Source: Rhizobacter sp. OV335 (GTDB lineage Bacteria > Pseudomonadota > Gammaproteobacteria > Burkholderiales > Burkholderiaceae_C). Taken from it: DNA of 64,000 nucleotides. Each line of letters starts with the position of its first letter. Position 1 is the stretch's first letter. Below the pieces are notes generated by a model, which did not search any database, was not told where the DNA came from, and worked only from the letters and a program-made list of their open reading frames with translations. The stretch covers positions 112,632-176,631 of the forward strand of contig NZ_FRCQ01000012.1 in the NCBI RefSeq assembly GCF_900142965.1, read 5' to 3'. The position numbers were made by a program, and so were the translations under genes. This document shows, piece by piece, positions 17,405 to 26,219 of this stretch.

Positions 17405-18909
17405 CAGAAGCGTGGAATGTCGGCGAACGGCAGCAGGCCGCGCTTCACGTGCATGCGCCCGTACTCCGCGCAGCGCACCAGCGTCGGGATCACCTTGCCG
17501 GGGTTCAGCAGCCCGGCCGGGTCGAAGGCGTGCTTGACGGCCAGCATCTGCTCGCGCTCGGCGTCGGAGAACTGCACGCACATCGACGACAGCTTCTCGA
17601 CGCCGACGCCATGCTCGCCGGTCACCGAGCCGCCCATCGCGACGCTGGTCTCGAGGATGTCGGCACCGAACAGCTCGCAGCGGTGCAACTGGTCGGGGTC
17701 GTTCGCATCGAACAGGATCAGCGGGTGCAGGTTGCCGTCGCCGGCATGGAACACGTTGGCGCAGCGCAGCCCGTATTTCTTCTCCATCTCGCCGATCGCC
17801 AGCAGGATGTCGGCAAGCCGCTTGCGCGGGATCGTCGAATCCATGCACATGTAGTCCGGGCTGATGCGCCCGCTCGCCGGGAAGGCGTTCTTGCGCCCGC
17901 TCCAGAAGCGCAGCCGCTGCGCCTCGTCCTTGCTGACCTCCATGCGCGACGCGCCGCTGCCGGCCAGCACGTCGAGCATGCGGCCGATCTCCTCGGCCAC
18001 CTCTTCCGGCGTGCCGTCGCTTTCGCACAGCAGGATGGCCTGCGCGTTCAGGTCGTAGCCGGCATGCACGAAATCCTCGACGGCGGCCGTCATCGGCTTG
18101 TCCATCATCTCGAGCCCGGCCGGGATGATGCCGGCGGCGATCACGTTGGCGACCGCATCGCCGGCCTGCCGGATGTCGTCGAAGCTGGCCATGATGCAGC
18201 GCGCGAGCAGCGGCTTGGGCACCAGCTTCACGGTGACCTCGGTGATGACCGCGAGCATGCCCTCGCTGCCCACCAGCACCGACATCAGGTCGAGCCCGGC
18301 GGCGTCGAGCGCCTCGGAGCCGAACTCCACCGCCTCGCCCTGCCCGGTGTAGCCGCGCACGCGCAGCACGTTGTGGATCGTCAGCCCGTACTTCAGGCAG
18401 TGCACGCCGCCGGAGTTCTCGGCCACGTTGCCGCCGATCGTGCAGGCGATCTGGCTGCTCGGGTCGGGTGCGTAGTACAGGCCGTAGGGCGCCGCGGCCT
18501 CGCTGATCGCGAGGTTGCGCACGCCGCACTGCACGGTGGCGGTGCGGGCCAGCACGTCGACCTTCAGGATGCGGTTGAACTTGGCCAGGCTCAGCGTGAC
18601 GCCGAGCGCATGCGGCAGCGCGCCGCCGCTCAGCCCGGTGCCGGCACCGCGCGCGACCACCGGCACGCCGAGCCGGTCGCAGGCGCGCAGCACCGCGGCC
18701 ACCTGGTCCTCGGTCTCGGGCAGCACCACCACCAGCGGCTGCTGGCGGTAGGCGGTGAGGCCGTCGCATTCGTAGGGCACGGTGTCTTCGCCGCGCGACA
18801 GCAGCGCATGCGGTGGCAGCAGCGGCGCCAGTTCGGCGACGACCTGTGCTCGGCGTTGGGTGCGTTCGTCGGCGCTCGGGAGGGCAGCCGCAGGCAGGGG
18901 GGCATTCAC
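17404..18909 (-). CDS. glcD: Glycolate oxidase catalytic subunit GlcD
   Basis: 501 aa. FAD-linked oxidase with PCMH domain (VVLPETEDQVAAVLRACDRL, VARGAGTGLSGGALPH, LAISEAAAPYGLYYAPDP, CTIGGNVAENSGGVHCLKYG, LVGSEGMLAVITEVTVKL) and C-terminal domain with VFHAGDGNLHPLI and GSVTGEHGVGVEKL, both strongly conserved in GlcD and D-lactate dehydrogenases. Co-location with GlcE and GlcF fixes the assignment as glycolate oxidase. The start is a GTG at 18909 with GGAG upstream; the ATG four bases further in is out of frame. First gene of the operon. Confidence 0.96.
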   Translation of the reverse strand: MNAPLPAAALPSADERTQRRAQVVAELAPLLPPHALLSRGEDTVPYECDGLTAYRQQPLVVVLPETEDQVAAVLRACDRLGVPVVARGAGTGLSGGALPHALGVTLSLAKFNRILKVDVLARTATVQCGVRNLAISEAAAPYGLYYAPDPSSQIACTIGGNVAENSGGVHCLKYGLTIHNVLRVRGYTGQGEAVEFGSEALDAAGLDLMSVLVGSEGMLAVITEVTVKLVPKPLLARCIMASFDDIRQAGDAVANVIAAGIIPAGLEMMDKPMTAAVEDFVHAGYDLNAQAILLCESDGTPEEVAEEIGRMLDVLAGSGASRMEVSKDEAQRLRFWSGRKNAFPASGRISPDYMCMDSTIPRKRLADILLAIGEMEKKYGLRCANVFHAGDGNLHPLILFDANDPDQLHRCELFGADILETSVAMGGSVTGEHGVGVEKLSSMCVQFSDAEREQMLAVKHAFDPAGLLNPGKVIPTLVRCAEYGRMHVKRGLLPFADIPRF

Positions 18910-18964
18910 AAGCTCAGGTCTCCGACATCGGCCTGTTCATCGAGCCTGCGACTGTAGCGCGTGC

Positions 18965-19519
18965 TCAGGGCGCATCGATCGCGTACAGCACATGCGGGCA
19001 CAGCGGCTGGCCCTGCGGGATGCGGGGATGCTCGAACTCGCCGCGCGGCGTCATGCCGATGCGCTGCATCACCGCCTGCGACGCCCGGTTGGCCTGCGCG
19101 GTGAAAGAGACGACGTGCGGCAGCCGCAACGCATCCCACGCGTGCTGCAGTGCCAGCCGGGCCGCCTCGCTCGCGAAGCCTCGTCCCCACGCCGCCCGGG
19201 TCAGCCGCCAGCCGATCTCGTGCGGGTCTTTCGCGAAGCCCGGCAGCGGCAGTTCGAACGGCACCCGGGCGAGACCGACGAAGCCGGCGAATGACCGGCC
19301 GGGGACCTCGAGTGCCCACAGTCCGTACCCGAACTGCTCGACGTGCAGGCGTGCACGCCGCGCGAGGGCATCGCTCTGTTCGCGCGTCAGCGGAGCCTGG
19401 AAGTGCCGCATCACCTCGGCATCGGCATTCATCTCGGCGAACGGCGCGAGGTCGTCGTCGCGCCAGGGGCGCAGCGCGACGCGCTCGCCGCGCAGCGTGG
19501 CCGCGGCATGCAGGCTCAT
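18965..19519 (-). CDS. GNAT family N-acetyltransferase (RimJ/RimL-like)
   Basis: 184 aa. Acetyl-CoA-dependent N-acetyltransferase fold of the acetyltransferase_3 type: LRGERVALRPWRDDDLAPFA at the N-terminus, EIGWRLTRAAWGRGFASEAA as the acetyl-CoA-binding motif A (RGFASEA), and RASQAVMQRIGMTPRGEFEH as the late motif typical of RimJ-like enzymes. The acceptor is unknown; ribosomal proteins, free amino acids and antibiotics are all possible in the group. The start overlaps the FIST gene stop by 4 bases (ATGA), so it ends a phaM-FIST-GNAT cluster. Confidence 0.9.
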   Translation of the reverse strand: MSLHAAATLRGERVALRPWRDDDLAPFAEMNADAEVMRHFQAPLTREQSDALARRARLHVEQFGYGLWALEVPGRSFAGFVGLARVPFELPLPGFAKDPHEIGWRLTRAAWGRGFASEAARLALQHAWDALRLPHVVSFTAQANRASQAVMQRIGMTPRGEFEHPRIPQGQPLCPHVLYAIDAP

Positions 19520-20748
19520 GCCGAGGTCGTGAACACCGTGAGCACGCCGGTGTAGCCGTACAGGTGATGGCGCGCGATCTCGCCGGCCGCGAAGAAGCCG
19601 ACCAGCGGCACGTCGCCGAGCGCGCGCCGCACGATCGCCAGTTCGGCCGACGGCGCGCCGAAATGCGGGCCGCCGCGGCCGGCGCAGCTCACGTAGACCG
19701 CACCCGCGATGCGGCGCGCCGCGTGCGGCGTCGAGCTGCCGTCGGCGCCCTGCTGCAGCGCGAGCGCGGTCTCGCGCGGCATCGTCTCGGGCTCCAGCTC
19801 TTCGCGGATCTCGCTGCAGATGCGCACCAGGTCGCGCCGCGCCGCCTCGGTGCTGCGGGTGCAGAACGCCAGGTGCATGCCGGCTTCGACCTGGTCGCTG
19901 ACCGCGACGCCGCGCTGCTGCGGGTCGATGCCGACCAGGTGGCGCACCCGCGTGTCGGTGCCGAACTGGCCGGGCCGCGCCATCAGGTCGTCGCGCGGGT
20001 CGCTCAGGCCGACCAGCGTCTGGCGCAGCCGCGGCAGCGCCTCGCGCGGCTCGTCGCCGTCGATCCCCAGGTCGCGCAGCAGGCAGTCGAGCGCCGGCTC
20101 GCCGTCGAGCTGCGCGACCACGTTGCGCTCGCCCTGCGTGATGCGGCGCGCCGGGCCGACCGGCTGGCAGCCCTGCGTCACGCGCGACACCAGGGTCACC
20201 TCGCGGCTGAACGCGACGCCGGAAAGGCCGCCGTCGAACACGCCGTCGGCGATGTGCAGTGCCTGCGTGCGGGCCGACGCGAGCCCGCCAAACAGGTAGC
20301 CGGTGGCGGTGCGGTCGCTCATCTCGGCGATCAGCTCGGCCAGGTCGGTGGCGGCCGGGTCGGCATGCACGAGCGCGGTGCTGGCCGCGAAGCCGGCGGT
20401 GCCGACGCTCAATGGCGCAGCACCCGAGAACACGCGGAACTGATCGCGCGGCAGGTCCGACAGCATCAACGCGAGGGCCGGCTCGTCGAAGTACTCGACG
20501 CCGTTGGCCGCGATGCCCACGCCGACCGCGCCGACCCAGGCCGCGCCCGGCCAGCGCTGGCGCAGCTCGGCCAGCAGCTCGGCGGCATGCGGCGCGTAGT
20601 GGTCGCTCAGGTAGACCCAGCCGAGCGTCGGTTCGCTGATGTGCGCGCCACCGGGATCGGCGCGCTGCGCATCGATCTGCGCCGCCGACAGCGCGAGCGC
20701 CATGCGCCAGTCGGGATGGGTCGCATGGGCGTGGGCGAACAGCTTCAT
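19516..20748 (-). CDS. FIST domain signal-sensing protein
   Basis: 410 aa. The FIST_N domain (about 30-225: LGWVYLSDHYAPHAAELLAEL, WVGAVGVGIAANGVEYFDEP) and FIST_C domain (about 245-395: LRQTLVGLSDPRDD, RVRHLVGIDPQQRG, GAVYVSCAGRGGPHFG, GFFAAGEIARHHLYGYTGVL) cover the whole protein. FIST domains are thought to sense small ligands such as amino acids and often occur beside chemotaxis or c-di-GMP modules. This one is stand-alone with no output domain. SD GAGGAG lies at the phaM 3' end, 13 bases between genes. The partner is unknown. Confidence 0.88.
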   Translation of the reverse strand: MKLFAHAHATHPDWRMALALSAAQIDAQRADPGGAHISEPTLGWVYLSDHYAPHAAELLAELRQRWPGAAWVGAVGVGIAANGVEYFDEPALALMLSDLPRDQFRVFSGAAPLSVGTAGFAASTALVHADPAATDLAELIAEMSDRTATGYLFGGLASARTQALHIADGVFDGGLSGVAFSREVTLVSRVTQGCQPVGPARRITQGERNVVAQLDGEPALDCLLRDLGIDGDEPREALPRLRQTLVGLSDPRDDLMARPGQFGTDTRVRHLVGIDPQQRGVAVSDQVEAGMHLAFCTRSTEAARRDLVRICSEIREELEPETMPRETALALQQGADGSSTPHAARRIAGAVYVSCAGRGGPHFGAPSAELAIVRRALGDVPLVGFFAAGEIARHHLYGYTGVLTVFTTSA

Positions 20749-20761
20749 CGCGGCACGCTCC

Positions 20762-21442
20762 TCACGGCCGCGGCGCGGCGCGCTTGCGGGCAGCGGCCGA
20801 TTTGGCGGCCGATTTGGCAGCGGACCTCGCGGTCGATTTCGCCACCGTCTTGGCGGCCACGCCGGCAGCCGCCTTTGCGGTCTTGACCGCCATCTGGCCC
20901 GGCATCGTCGCGGCGCGTTTCAGCGTCTGCCCCGCGGCATCGACCGATTGCTTGACCAGCGCGCCGGCCAGGTTGCGCGCCGCATCGGAGGCGCTGTCCT
21001 TCATCGCGGTGGCGGCGAGTTCGGTGAACTGCTTGGTCAGCGCGCCCCACCATTGCATCGGGTCGACGGGGGCGGGGTCCGCCGCGGCCGTGGCGGCCTT
21101 CGCCGCGGGCTTGCGCGCCGGCTCGGACTCGGGTGCCGCAGCCGGCCGCGCGGTCAGCGAATCGCGCAGGTCTTCCATCTGCACGTTCATCGTCTTCAGC
21201 GTCGACAGCGTCATGCGCTGCACCTCGAGCGCCTGGATGGTCGCGCCCAGCATGCGGGCGTTCTGCTCGAGCCAGAACTGCACGGTGCGCAGCTCCTCGA
21301 TGCGCTTCTCGAGTTCCTCGGGGTTCAGCGTCGGTGCGACCCACTGGCCGATGTTCGGAAGCGCCGCGCCGGCGTTCTTCACGAGGCCCTGCAGGAAATC
21401 GAAACCGGGCACCAGCTTCGTGAAGTTCGGGGCCTCGGCCAT
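20762..21442 (-). CDS. phaM: PhaM-type polyhydroxyalkanoate granule protein
   Basis: 226 aa from the ATG at 21442 (AAGGAG upstream; the longer frame has no support). The N-terminal block is characteristic: FTKLVPGFDFLQGLVKNAG, WVAPTLNPEELEKRIEELRT, VQFWLEQNARMLGATIQALE. The C-terminal third is a Lys/Ala repeat tail (AAKTVAKSTARSAAKSAAK) resembling histone H1-like DNA-binding tails. In Ralstonia/Cupriavidus, PhaM activates PHA synthase PhaC1, sits on PHB granules and tethers them to the nucleoid through this tail. The sequence supports the same role here and indicates a PHA-storing organism. It heads the cluster with the FIST and GNAT genes. Confidence 0.9.
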   Translation of the reverse strand: MAEAPNFTKLVPGFDFLQGLVKNAGAALPNIGQWVAPTLNPEELEKRIEELRTVQFWLEQNARMLGATIQALEVQRMTLSTLKTMNVQMEDLRDSLTARPAAAPESEPARKPAAKAATAAADPAPVDPMQWWGALTKQFTELAATAMKDSASDAARNLAGALVKQSVDAAGQTLKRAATMPGQMAVKTAKAAAGVAAKTVAKSTARSAAKSAAKSAAARKRAAPRP

Positions 21443-21655
21443 GGTGTCTCCTTGTAAGCAGCTGTCGTCTTTTGGACAGTCGATTGTGCACGCCTTGCAC
21501 GGGTCGCACACACGCGCAACCCCTAGCACCCCTACACCTGAAAACTCTTGCAGGTGAGGGACGAGCGGCGTTGACGCGACCCCCGCTTGTGCCCGACGCT
21601 GGGGGTGCGCCGCTGACTGTCGGCGCGTTTGCTTCCAACCTCACAAGGGATGAAC

Positions 21656-23485
21656 ATGACAAAGCGATCCATGCATCGAAACTCTCTGCGCGGGGTGTTG
21701 TCAGCCCTGCTGGTCCTGACGGGCGCCACCGCGCTCCCGGTCCATGCCGGCGTCCTGTCGGCAGCAGCGGCGGCCCAGAGCGTCACCGCAGTACCCCAGG
21801 CCGACGTGGCAACCCCCACCGACCGGCTGATCATCAAGTACCGCAGCGGCGCAGCCGGCGCTGCTTCCACCGCCTCCACCACCGAACGCAGCGTGCTGCA
21901 CCGCAGCGCCCAGGATGTCGCGCTGCGGGCCGGTGTGCAGATGCAGCTGTTGCGCGTCGGCGCGTTCGACACCCACGTGATGAAGTTCGACCGCCGCCTG
22001 CCGCAGGCCGACGTCGCGCAGATCGCACGTGACATCGCGGCCTCGGACCCGAACGTCGAGTACGCCGAGCCCGACCGCATCCTGCATGCGCTGTTCACGC
22101 CGAACGACACGCAGTACGGCCAGCAATGGCAGTACTTCGAGGCCACGGCCGGCCTGAACCTGCCGGCCGCGTGGGACAAGTCCACCGGCACCGGCGTCGT
22201 GGTGTCGGTGATCGACACCGGCTACCGGCCGCACGCCGACCTGGCGGCGAACATCCTGCCCGGCTACGACTTCATCGCCGACACCGCCACCGCCAACGAC
22301 GGCGGCGGGCGCGACAGCGATCCCAAGGATCCCGGCGACTGGATCACCGCCGGCGAATGCGGTGCCGGCGTCGCGGCCGAATCGAGCAGCTGGCACGGCA
22401 CGCACGTGGCCGGCACCATCGCGGCGGTCACCAACAACGGCAGCGGCGTGGCCGGCGTGGCGTTCAACGCCAAGGTCGTGCCGGCGCGCGTGCTCGGCAA
22501 GTGCGGTGGCTACACCTCGGACATCGCGGCGGCCATCATCTGGGCCTCGGGCGGCACGGTGAGCGGCGTGCCGGCCAATGCCAACCCGGCGCGCGTGATC
22601 AACATGTCGCTGGGGGGACCCGGGGCCTGCGACACCACGTCGCAGAACGCCATCACCTCGGCCCGCAGCCGCGGGACGGTGGTGGTGGTGGCGGCCGGCA
22701 ACAGCAATGCCAACGCCTCCGGCTACTCGCCGGCGAGTTGCAGCGGCGTGATCACCGTGGCGGCCACGAACCGCAGCGGTGGGCGCGCGTACTACTCGAA
22801 CTTCGGCGCCCTCGTCGACGTGGCGGCCCCGGGCGGCGACGTGCGCACGAGTTCGGCGAACGGCATCCTGTCGACGCTGAACAACGGTGCCACGACGCCG
22901 GGCGCGGACAGCTTCGCCTACTACCAGGGGACGTCGATGGCGACGCCGCACGTGGTGGGCGTGGTGGCGCTGATGCTGTCGAAGAATCCGTCGTTGACGC
23001 CGGACCAGGTGGAGACGCTGCTGAAGTCGTCGTCGCGGGCCTTCCCTGCCACCTGCTCGCAGTGCGGAGCAGGTTTGGTGGATGCCAATGCGGCGGTGGA
23101 TGCGGCGGGCGGCGGCGTCACACCGCCGACGACGACGCCGGAGGTGGAGTCCAACAACACCCGCGCCACGGCGCAGGCGGTGACCAAGGGCACGACGATC
23201 GCCGGTACCGCCGGCAGCAGCAGCGACACCGACTACTTCAGCGTGACGGTGGCCAGCGGCACGTCGCTGACGGCGACGCTGACGCCGAACAGCAGCTCCG
23301 ACTATGACCTCTACGTCTACAACAGCAGTGGCACGCAGGTGGGCCTGAGCGAGAAGGGCACGGGCCAGGTCGACGCGGTGACGGTGACCAACAGCGGTGC
23401 CTCGGCGACGTACTACGTGCGCGTGCTGTACTACAGCGGCGGCACCGGTGCCACCAACGGCAAGTACACGTTGGGCGTGAACTGA
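21656..23485 (+). CDS. Secreted S8 subtilisin-like serine protease with PPC domain
   Basis: 609 aa from the ATG at 21656 (SD AAGGGA). Signal peptide ends near ALPVHAG. An inhibitory pro-region (about 60-140, RLIIKYRSGA to VEYAEPDRIL) precedes the catalytic domain (about 150-480) with Asp in VSVIDTGYRPH, His in SSWHGTHVAGT, oxyanion Asn in VVAAGNSNANA and Ser in YYQGTSMATPHVVG. The C-terminal 110 residues are a bacterial pre-peptidase C-terminal domain (ESNNTRATAQAV, DTDYFSVTVASG, YDLYVYNSSG), usually removed after secretion. Such proteases act outside the cell in protein degradation, probably after type II secretion. It stands alone, divergent from phaM, and is followed by a palindromic repeat that may terminate transcription. 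Confidence 0.95.
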   Translation: MTKRSMHRNSLRGVLSALLVLTGATALPVHAGVLSAAAAAQSVTAVPQADVATPTDRLIIKYRSGAAGAASTASTTERSVLHRSAQDVALRAGVQMQLLRVGAFDTHVMKFDRRLPQADVAQIARDIAASDPNVEYAEPDRILHALFTPNDTQYGQQWQYFEATAGLNLPAAWDKSTGTGVVVSVIDTGYRPHADLAANILPGYDFIADTATANDGGGRDSDPKDPGDWITAGECGAGVAAESSSWHGTHVAGTIAAVTNNGSGVAGVAFNAKVVPARVLGKCGGYTSDIAAAIIWASGGTVSGVPANANPARVINMSLGGPGACDTTSQNAITSARSRGTVVVVAAGNSNANASGYSPASCSGVITVAATNRSGGRAYYSNFGALVDVAAPGGDVRTSSANGILSTLNNGATTPGADSFAYYQGTSMATPHVVGVVALMLSKNPSLTPDQVETLLKSSSRAFPATCSQCGAGLVDANAAVDAAGGGVTPPTTTPEVESNNTRATAQAVTKGTTIAGTAGSSSDTDYFSVTVASGTSLTATLTPNSSSDYDLYVYNSSGTQVGLSEKGTGQVDAVTVTNSGASATYYVRVLYYSGGTGATNGKYTLGVN

Positions 23486-23487
23486 CC

Positions 23488-23570
23488 CACCCCCGAAGCG
23501 CCTGCGGCGCCTCCCCCTCAAGGGGGCGCCGCCAGCGGCCCGGCAAAGCCGGTTCCGCGGCGGCCGCTTG
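23488..23570. repeat. GC-rich palindromic intergenic element (possible bidirectional terminator)
   Basis: Between convergent genes. Contains GAAGCGCCTGCGGCGCCTCC, then CCCCCTCAAGGGGG, then a hairpin around GCCCGGCAAAGCCGG and a Gly/Arg-codon-like GC tail. Elements of this look recur between genes in Burkholderiales genomes (general recollection). Its position after two convergent stops suits transcription termination. Confidence 0.55.
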
Positions 23571-23574
23571 ATCG

Positions 23575-24555
23575 CTAGTGTTTGAAGACGATGCGTTCCA
23601 CGCGGTAGCCGCGGGCCTTCATCAGGGCCGGGAGGCCCTGGGGCCCGATCATGTGCAGGCTGCCGACGGCGGCGAACACCCGTTCGCCGCCGTCGTGCCA
23701 GGCCGCGACCTGCTCGGCCATCGCCGGGTTGCGCTCGTCGAGCATGCGCTTCATGTCGCGCCGGTCGTCGGCGGTCTTCATGCAATCGCACCAGCTCGCG
23801 TAGCGCTCCAGCTCGTCGAGCTTGCTGCCCGACCACACGTCGGCGATGCGCTTCAGCATGCGCCGCGTCTGGCCTTTCTCCAGCTCGGCCAGCGTGCGGT
23901 CGATCATCTCGACGCGTTCCTCCGGCGTGCCGCCGGTCAGCATCTCGAGCTGCATCTCCGGCGTCTCGAGCGAATCGACCTGCTTGCCGAGCTGGTGCCC
24001 GAGCAGCGCGATGAAGGCGTCGATGCCGTAGGCCGGGTCCAGCCCGTCGGCGCGGCCGGCCGTGACGGCCAGGTTCAGCGCCAGCAGCACCGGGCTCAGC
24101 GACTGGCTGATCGCGTCGGGGATGCAGGCGGCGCGCGCCTGGCCCTGCAGCCGCTGCTCCAGCGCCTCGGGCAGCGGCTCGCCGCCGCCGGGCGCCTGCG
24201 CCGCGCCGAGCCGGCGTGCGATGTCGGCATCGGTGATGTCGAGTTCGAGCGCGATGCGCTGGCTTTCGCGCAGCGCGGCCGCGACGGCCGGCCCCGGAAT
24301 CACCCAGTCGGGTCGCGCGACGTGCATCGTGCCGTACAGCCACGAGTCATGGCCGCCTTTGCTGACGCGCCACAGGAAGCCGCGGTCGCGCGAGCCGCCG
24401 GGCTCGGACTGCGCCTTCAGCGCACGCGCCGCCTGCGCGGCGGCCTGCTGCGCGCAGGCCGCGCCCGCCTCTTGCGCGGGTGCGGTGGCGGCGAACCACA
24501 GCAACGGGAGGGCGGCGAGCAGCCGGCGCGCGAGAGCGGAGAGGGAAGGCGTCAT
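23575..24555 (-). CDS. TraB/GumN family protein
   Basis: 326 aa from the ATG at 24555. Signal peptide (LLAALPLLWFAATAPAQE). The family signature is present at both ends: FLWRVSKGGHDSWLYGTMHV near residue 65, RPDWVIPGPAVAAAL, and GGERVFAAVGSLHMIGPQGL near residue 300, with the closing LMKARGYRVERI. In this fold (related to Tiki metalloproteases) the GTxH and GxxH histidines bind a metal. Both are present, so it may be an active periplasmic metalloprotease, but bacterial substrates are unknown. It is divergent from the VOC gene with 41 bases between starts. Confidence 0.85.
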   Translation of the reverse strand: MTPSLSALARRLLAALPLLWFAATAPAQEAGAACAQQAAAQAARALKAQSEPGGSRDRGFLWRVSKGGHDSWLYGTMHVARPDWVIPGPAVAAALRESQRIALELDITDADIARRLGAAQAPGGGEPLPEALEQRLQGQARAACIPDAISQSLSPVLLALNLAVTAGRADGLDPAYGIDAFIALLGHQLGKQVDSLETPEMQLEMLTGGTPEERVEMIDRTLAELEKGQTRRMLKRIADVWSGSKLDELERYASWCDCMKTADDRRDMKRMLDERNPAMAEQVAAWHDGGERVFAAVGSLHMIGPQGLPALMKARGYRVERIVFKH

Positions 24556-24596
24556 GCCTGCGACTGTAGCCAAGCTGCGCCACAATCTCTCGCACC

Positions 24597-25010
24597 ATGC
24601 GCAGCCTGTTTCACCTCGCCTTCCACGTCACCGACCTCGATGCCGCGCGCCGCTTCTACGGCGGCGTGCTCGGTTGCCGCGAGGGCCGCAGCACCGACAC
24701 CTGGGTCGATTTCGATTTCTTCGGCCACCAGCTGTCGCTGCATCGGGGCGAGCCGTTCGCGACCACGAACACCGGCCGCGTCGGCGCCCACCTGGTGCCG
24801 ATGCCGCACCTGGGCGTCGTGCTGGAGCTGCCCGACTGGCAGGCGCTCGCGGCGCGGCTGCAGGCCGCGGGTACGGCATTCGTGCTGCCTCCCGGCGTGC
24901 GCTTCGAGAACCAGCCGGGCGAGCAGTGGACGATGTTCTTCCGTGATCCGTCGGGCAACCCGATCGAGGTCAAGGGCTTCCGGTCGCTGGACAGCGTCTA
25001 CGACCATTGA
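24597..25010 (+). CDS. VOC (glyoxalase/dioxygenase) family protein
   Basis: 137 aa. One vicinal-oxygen-chelate unit of two beta-alpha-beta-beta-beta modules: FHLAFHVTDLDAARRFYGGV with the metal-ligand His, FDFFGHQLSLH with the second His, and FFRDPSGNPIEVKGF with the C-terminal Glu ligand. This is the pattern of glyoxalase-like/dioxygenase-like VOC enzymes of unknown substrate. The 5' leader is very short: a CACAAT -10-like hexamer about ten bases before the ATG suggests a leaderless or near-leaderless transcript. A palindromic repeat follows the stop. Confidence 0.88.
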   Translation: MRSLFHLAFHVTDLDAARRFYGGVLGCREGRSTDTWVDFDFFGHQLSLHRGEPFATTNTGRVGAHLVPMPHLGVVLELPDWQALAARLQAAGTAFVLPPGVRFENQPGEQWTMFFRDPSGNPIEVKGFRSLDSVYDH

Positions 25011-25021
25011 GTGCCTGAATT

Positions 25022-25117
25022 CCGTTCGCCCTGAGCTTGTCGAAGGGTCGGGCTGAGCCTGTCGAAGCCCTGTCCGCACGCTTCGGCCACACCCTTCGAC
25101 AGGCTCAGGGCGAACGG
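25022..25117. repeat. Inverted intergenic repeat, three related units
   Basis: A 27-base unit at 25022-25048 (core TTCGCCCTGAGCTTGTCGAA) is repeated in inverted orientation at 25091-25117 with one mismatch, so the region can form a long hairpin. A partial direct copy (GGCTGAGCCTGTCGAAG) lies at 25051-25067. It sits between two convergent genes. The core is a REP-like element that recurs in Burkholderiales genomes (general recollection). It may act as a terminator or a target for REP-type transposition. Confidence 0.75.
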
Positions 25118-25132
25118 GTTTTGGAGGCTCCG

Positions 25133-26134
25133 TCAGGCCTCCTCGGGCGCAGTGCCGCTCTGTCGCACCTGCTGGTCGATCGCGCCGAACAATGAATTCC
25201 CGTCAGGCCCCTTCATCTCGATCCGGATCGTGTCGCCGAACTGCATGAACTCGGTCTTCGGCTCGCCGGTCTCGATGGTCTCGATCGCGCGCTTCTCGGC
25301 GATGCAGCTGTAGCCGCGCGACCAGTCCTTGTTGCTGACCGTGCCGCTGCCGACGATGCTGCCGGCGCGGACGTTGCGCGTCTTGCAGATGTGCGCGATC
25401 AACTGCCCGAAGTGGAAGGTCATTTCCTCGCCGGCATCGCACAGCCCGACCTTCTTGCCGTTCCAGGTGCTCTGCAGCGGCAGGTGCACGCGGCCACCCT
25501 TCCACGCGCCGCCCAGCTCGTCGGGCGTCACCGCGACCGGGCTGAACGCGGTGGCCGGCTTGCTCTGGAAGAAGCCGAAGCCCTTGGCCAGCTCGGCCGG
25601 GATCAGGTGGCGCAGCGACACGTCGTTGGCCAGCATCAGCAGCCGCACGCCCTCCAGCGCCTGCTCGGGCGTCGTGCCCATCGCCACGTCGCCGGTGACG
25701 ACGGCGATCTCGGCCTCGAAGTCGATGCCCATCTTCTCGCTCGGCACGACGATGTCGTCGCAGGCGCCGATGAAGTCGTCGCTGCCGCCCTGGTACATCA
25801 GCGGGTCGGTGTAGAAGCTCTCCGGCACCTCGGCGTTGCGCGCCTTGCGCACCAACTCGACGTGGTTGATGAAGGCCGAGCCGTCGGCCCACTGGTAGGC
25901 GCGCGGCAGCGGCGCGGCACACTGCTTCGGATCGAACGCGAAGGCATGGCGCGCCTTGCCGTGGTTCAGCGTGACGAACAGGTCTTCGAGCTGCGGCGAC
26001 AGGAAGTTCCAGTCGTCCAGCACTTGCTGCAGCCGGGTGGCGATGCCGGTGGCGTAGTGGGCGGTGCTCAGGTCGCGCGAGACGACGACCAGCTGGCCGT
26101 CGCGCGAGCCGTCCTTGTAGGTGGCGAGTTTCAT
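25133..26134 (-). CDS. Fumarylacetoacetate hydrolase (FAH) family protein
   Basis: 333 aa from MKLATYKDGSRDG (ATG at 26134); the upstream extension has no SD. FAH-fold motifs: PLMYQGGSDDFIGACDDIVV, acidic metal-binding EAEIAVVTGDVAMGT, LMLANDVSLRHLIP, GFGFFQSKPATAFSPVAV and closing VGSGTVSNKDWSRGYSCIAE. These are the metal ligands and glycine-rich lid of the family that cleaves C-C bonds in fumarylacetoacetate and related diketo acids. The length and the FQSKPATAFSP block resemble the fumarylacetoacetase-like branch more than the short decarboxylase branch. The role is probably the last step of an aromatic degradation pathway, but no pathway partners lie beside it. Confidence 0.9.
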   Translation of the reverse strand: MKLATYKDGSRDGQLVVVSRDLSTAHYATGIATRLQQVLDDWNFLSPQLEDLFVTLNHGKARHAFAFDPKQCAAPLPRAYQWADGSAFINHVELVRKARNAEVPESFYTDPLMYQGGSDDFIGACDDIVVPSEKMGIDFEAEIAVVTGDVAMGTTPEQALEGVRLLMLANDVSLRHLIPAELAKGFGFFQSKPATAFSPVAVTPDELGGAWKGGRVHLPLQSTWNGKKVGLCDAGEEMTFHFGQLIAHICKTRNVRAGSIVGSGTVSNKDWSRGYSCIAEKRAIETIETGEPKTEFMQFGDTIRIEMKGPDGNSLFGAIDQQVRQSGTAPEEA

Positions 26135-26219
26135 CGGGTGTCCGTAGGATCGGGGAAGGTATGCGGTTTGCCGTATTGTCGATGCCTGAACGATCCCCAC
26201 CTACCGCCCATCCCCCAAC

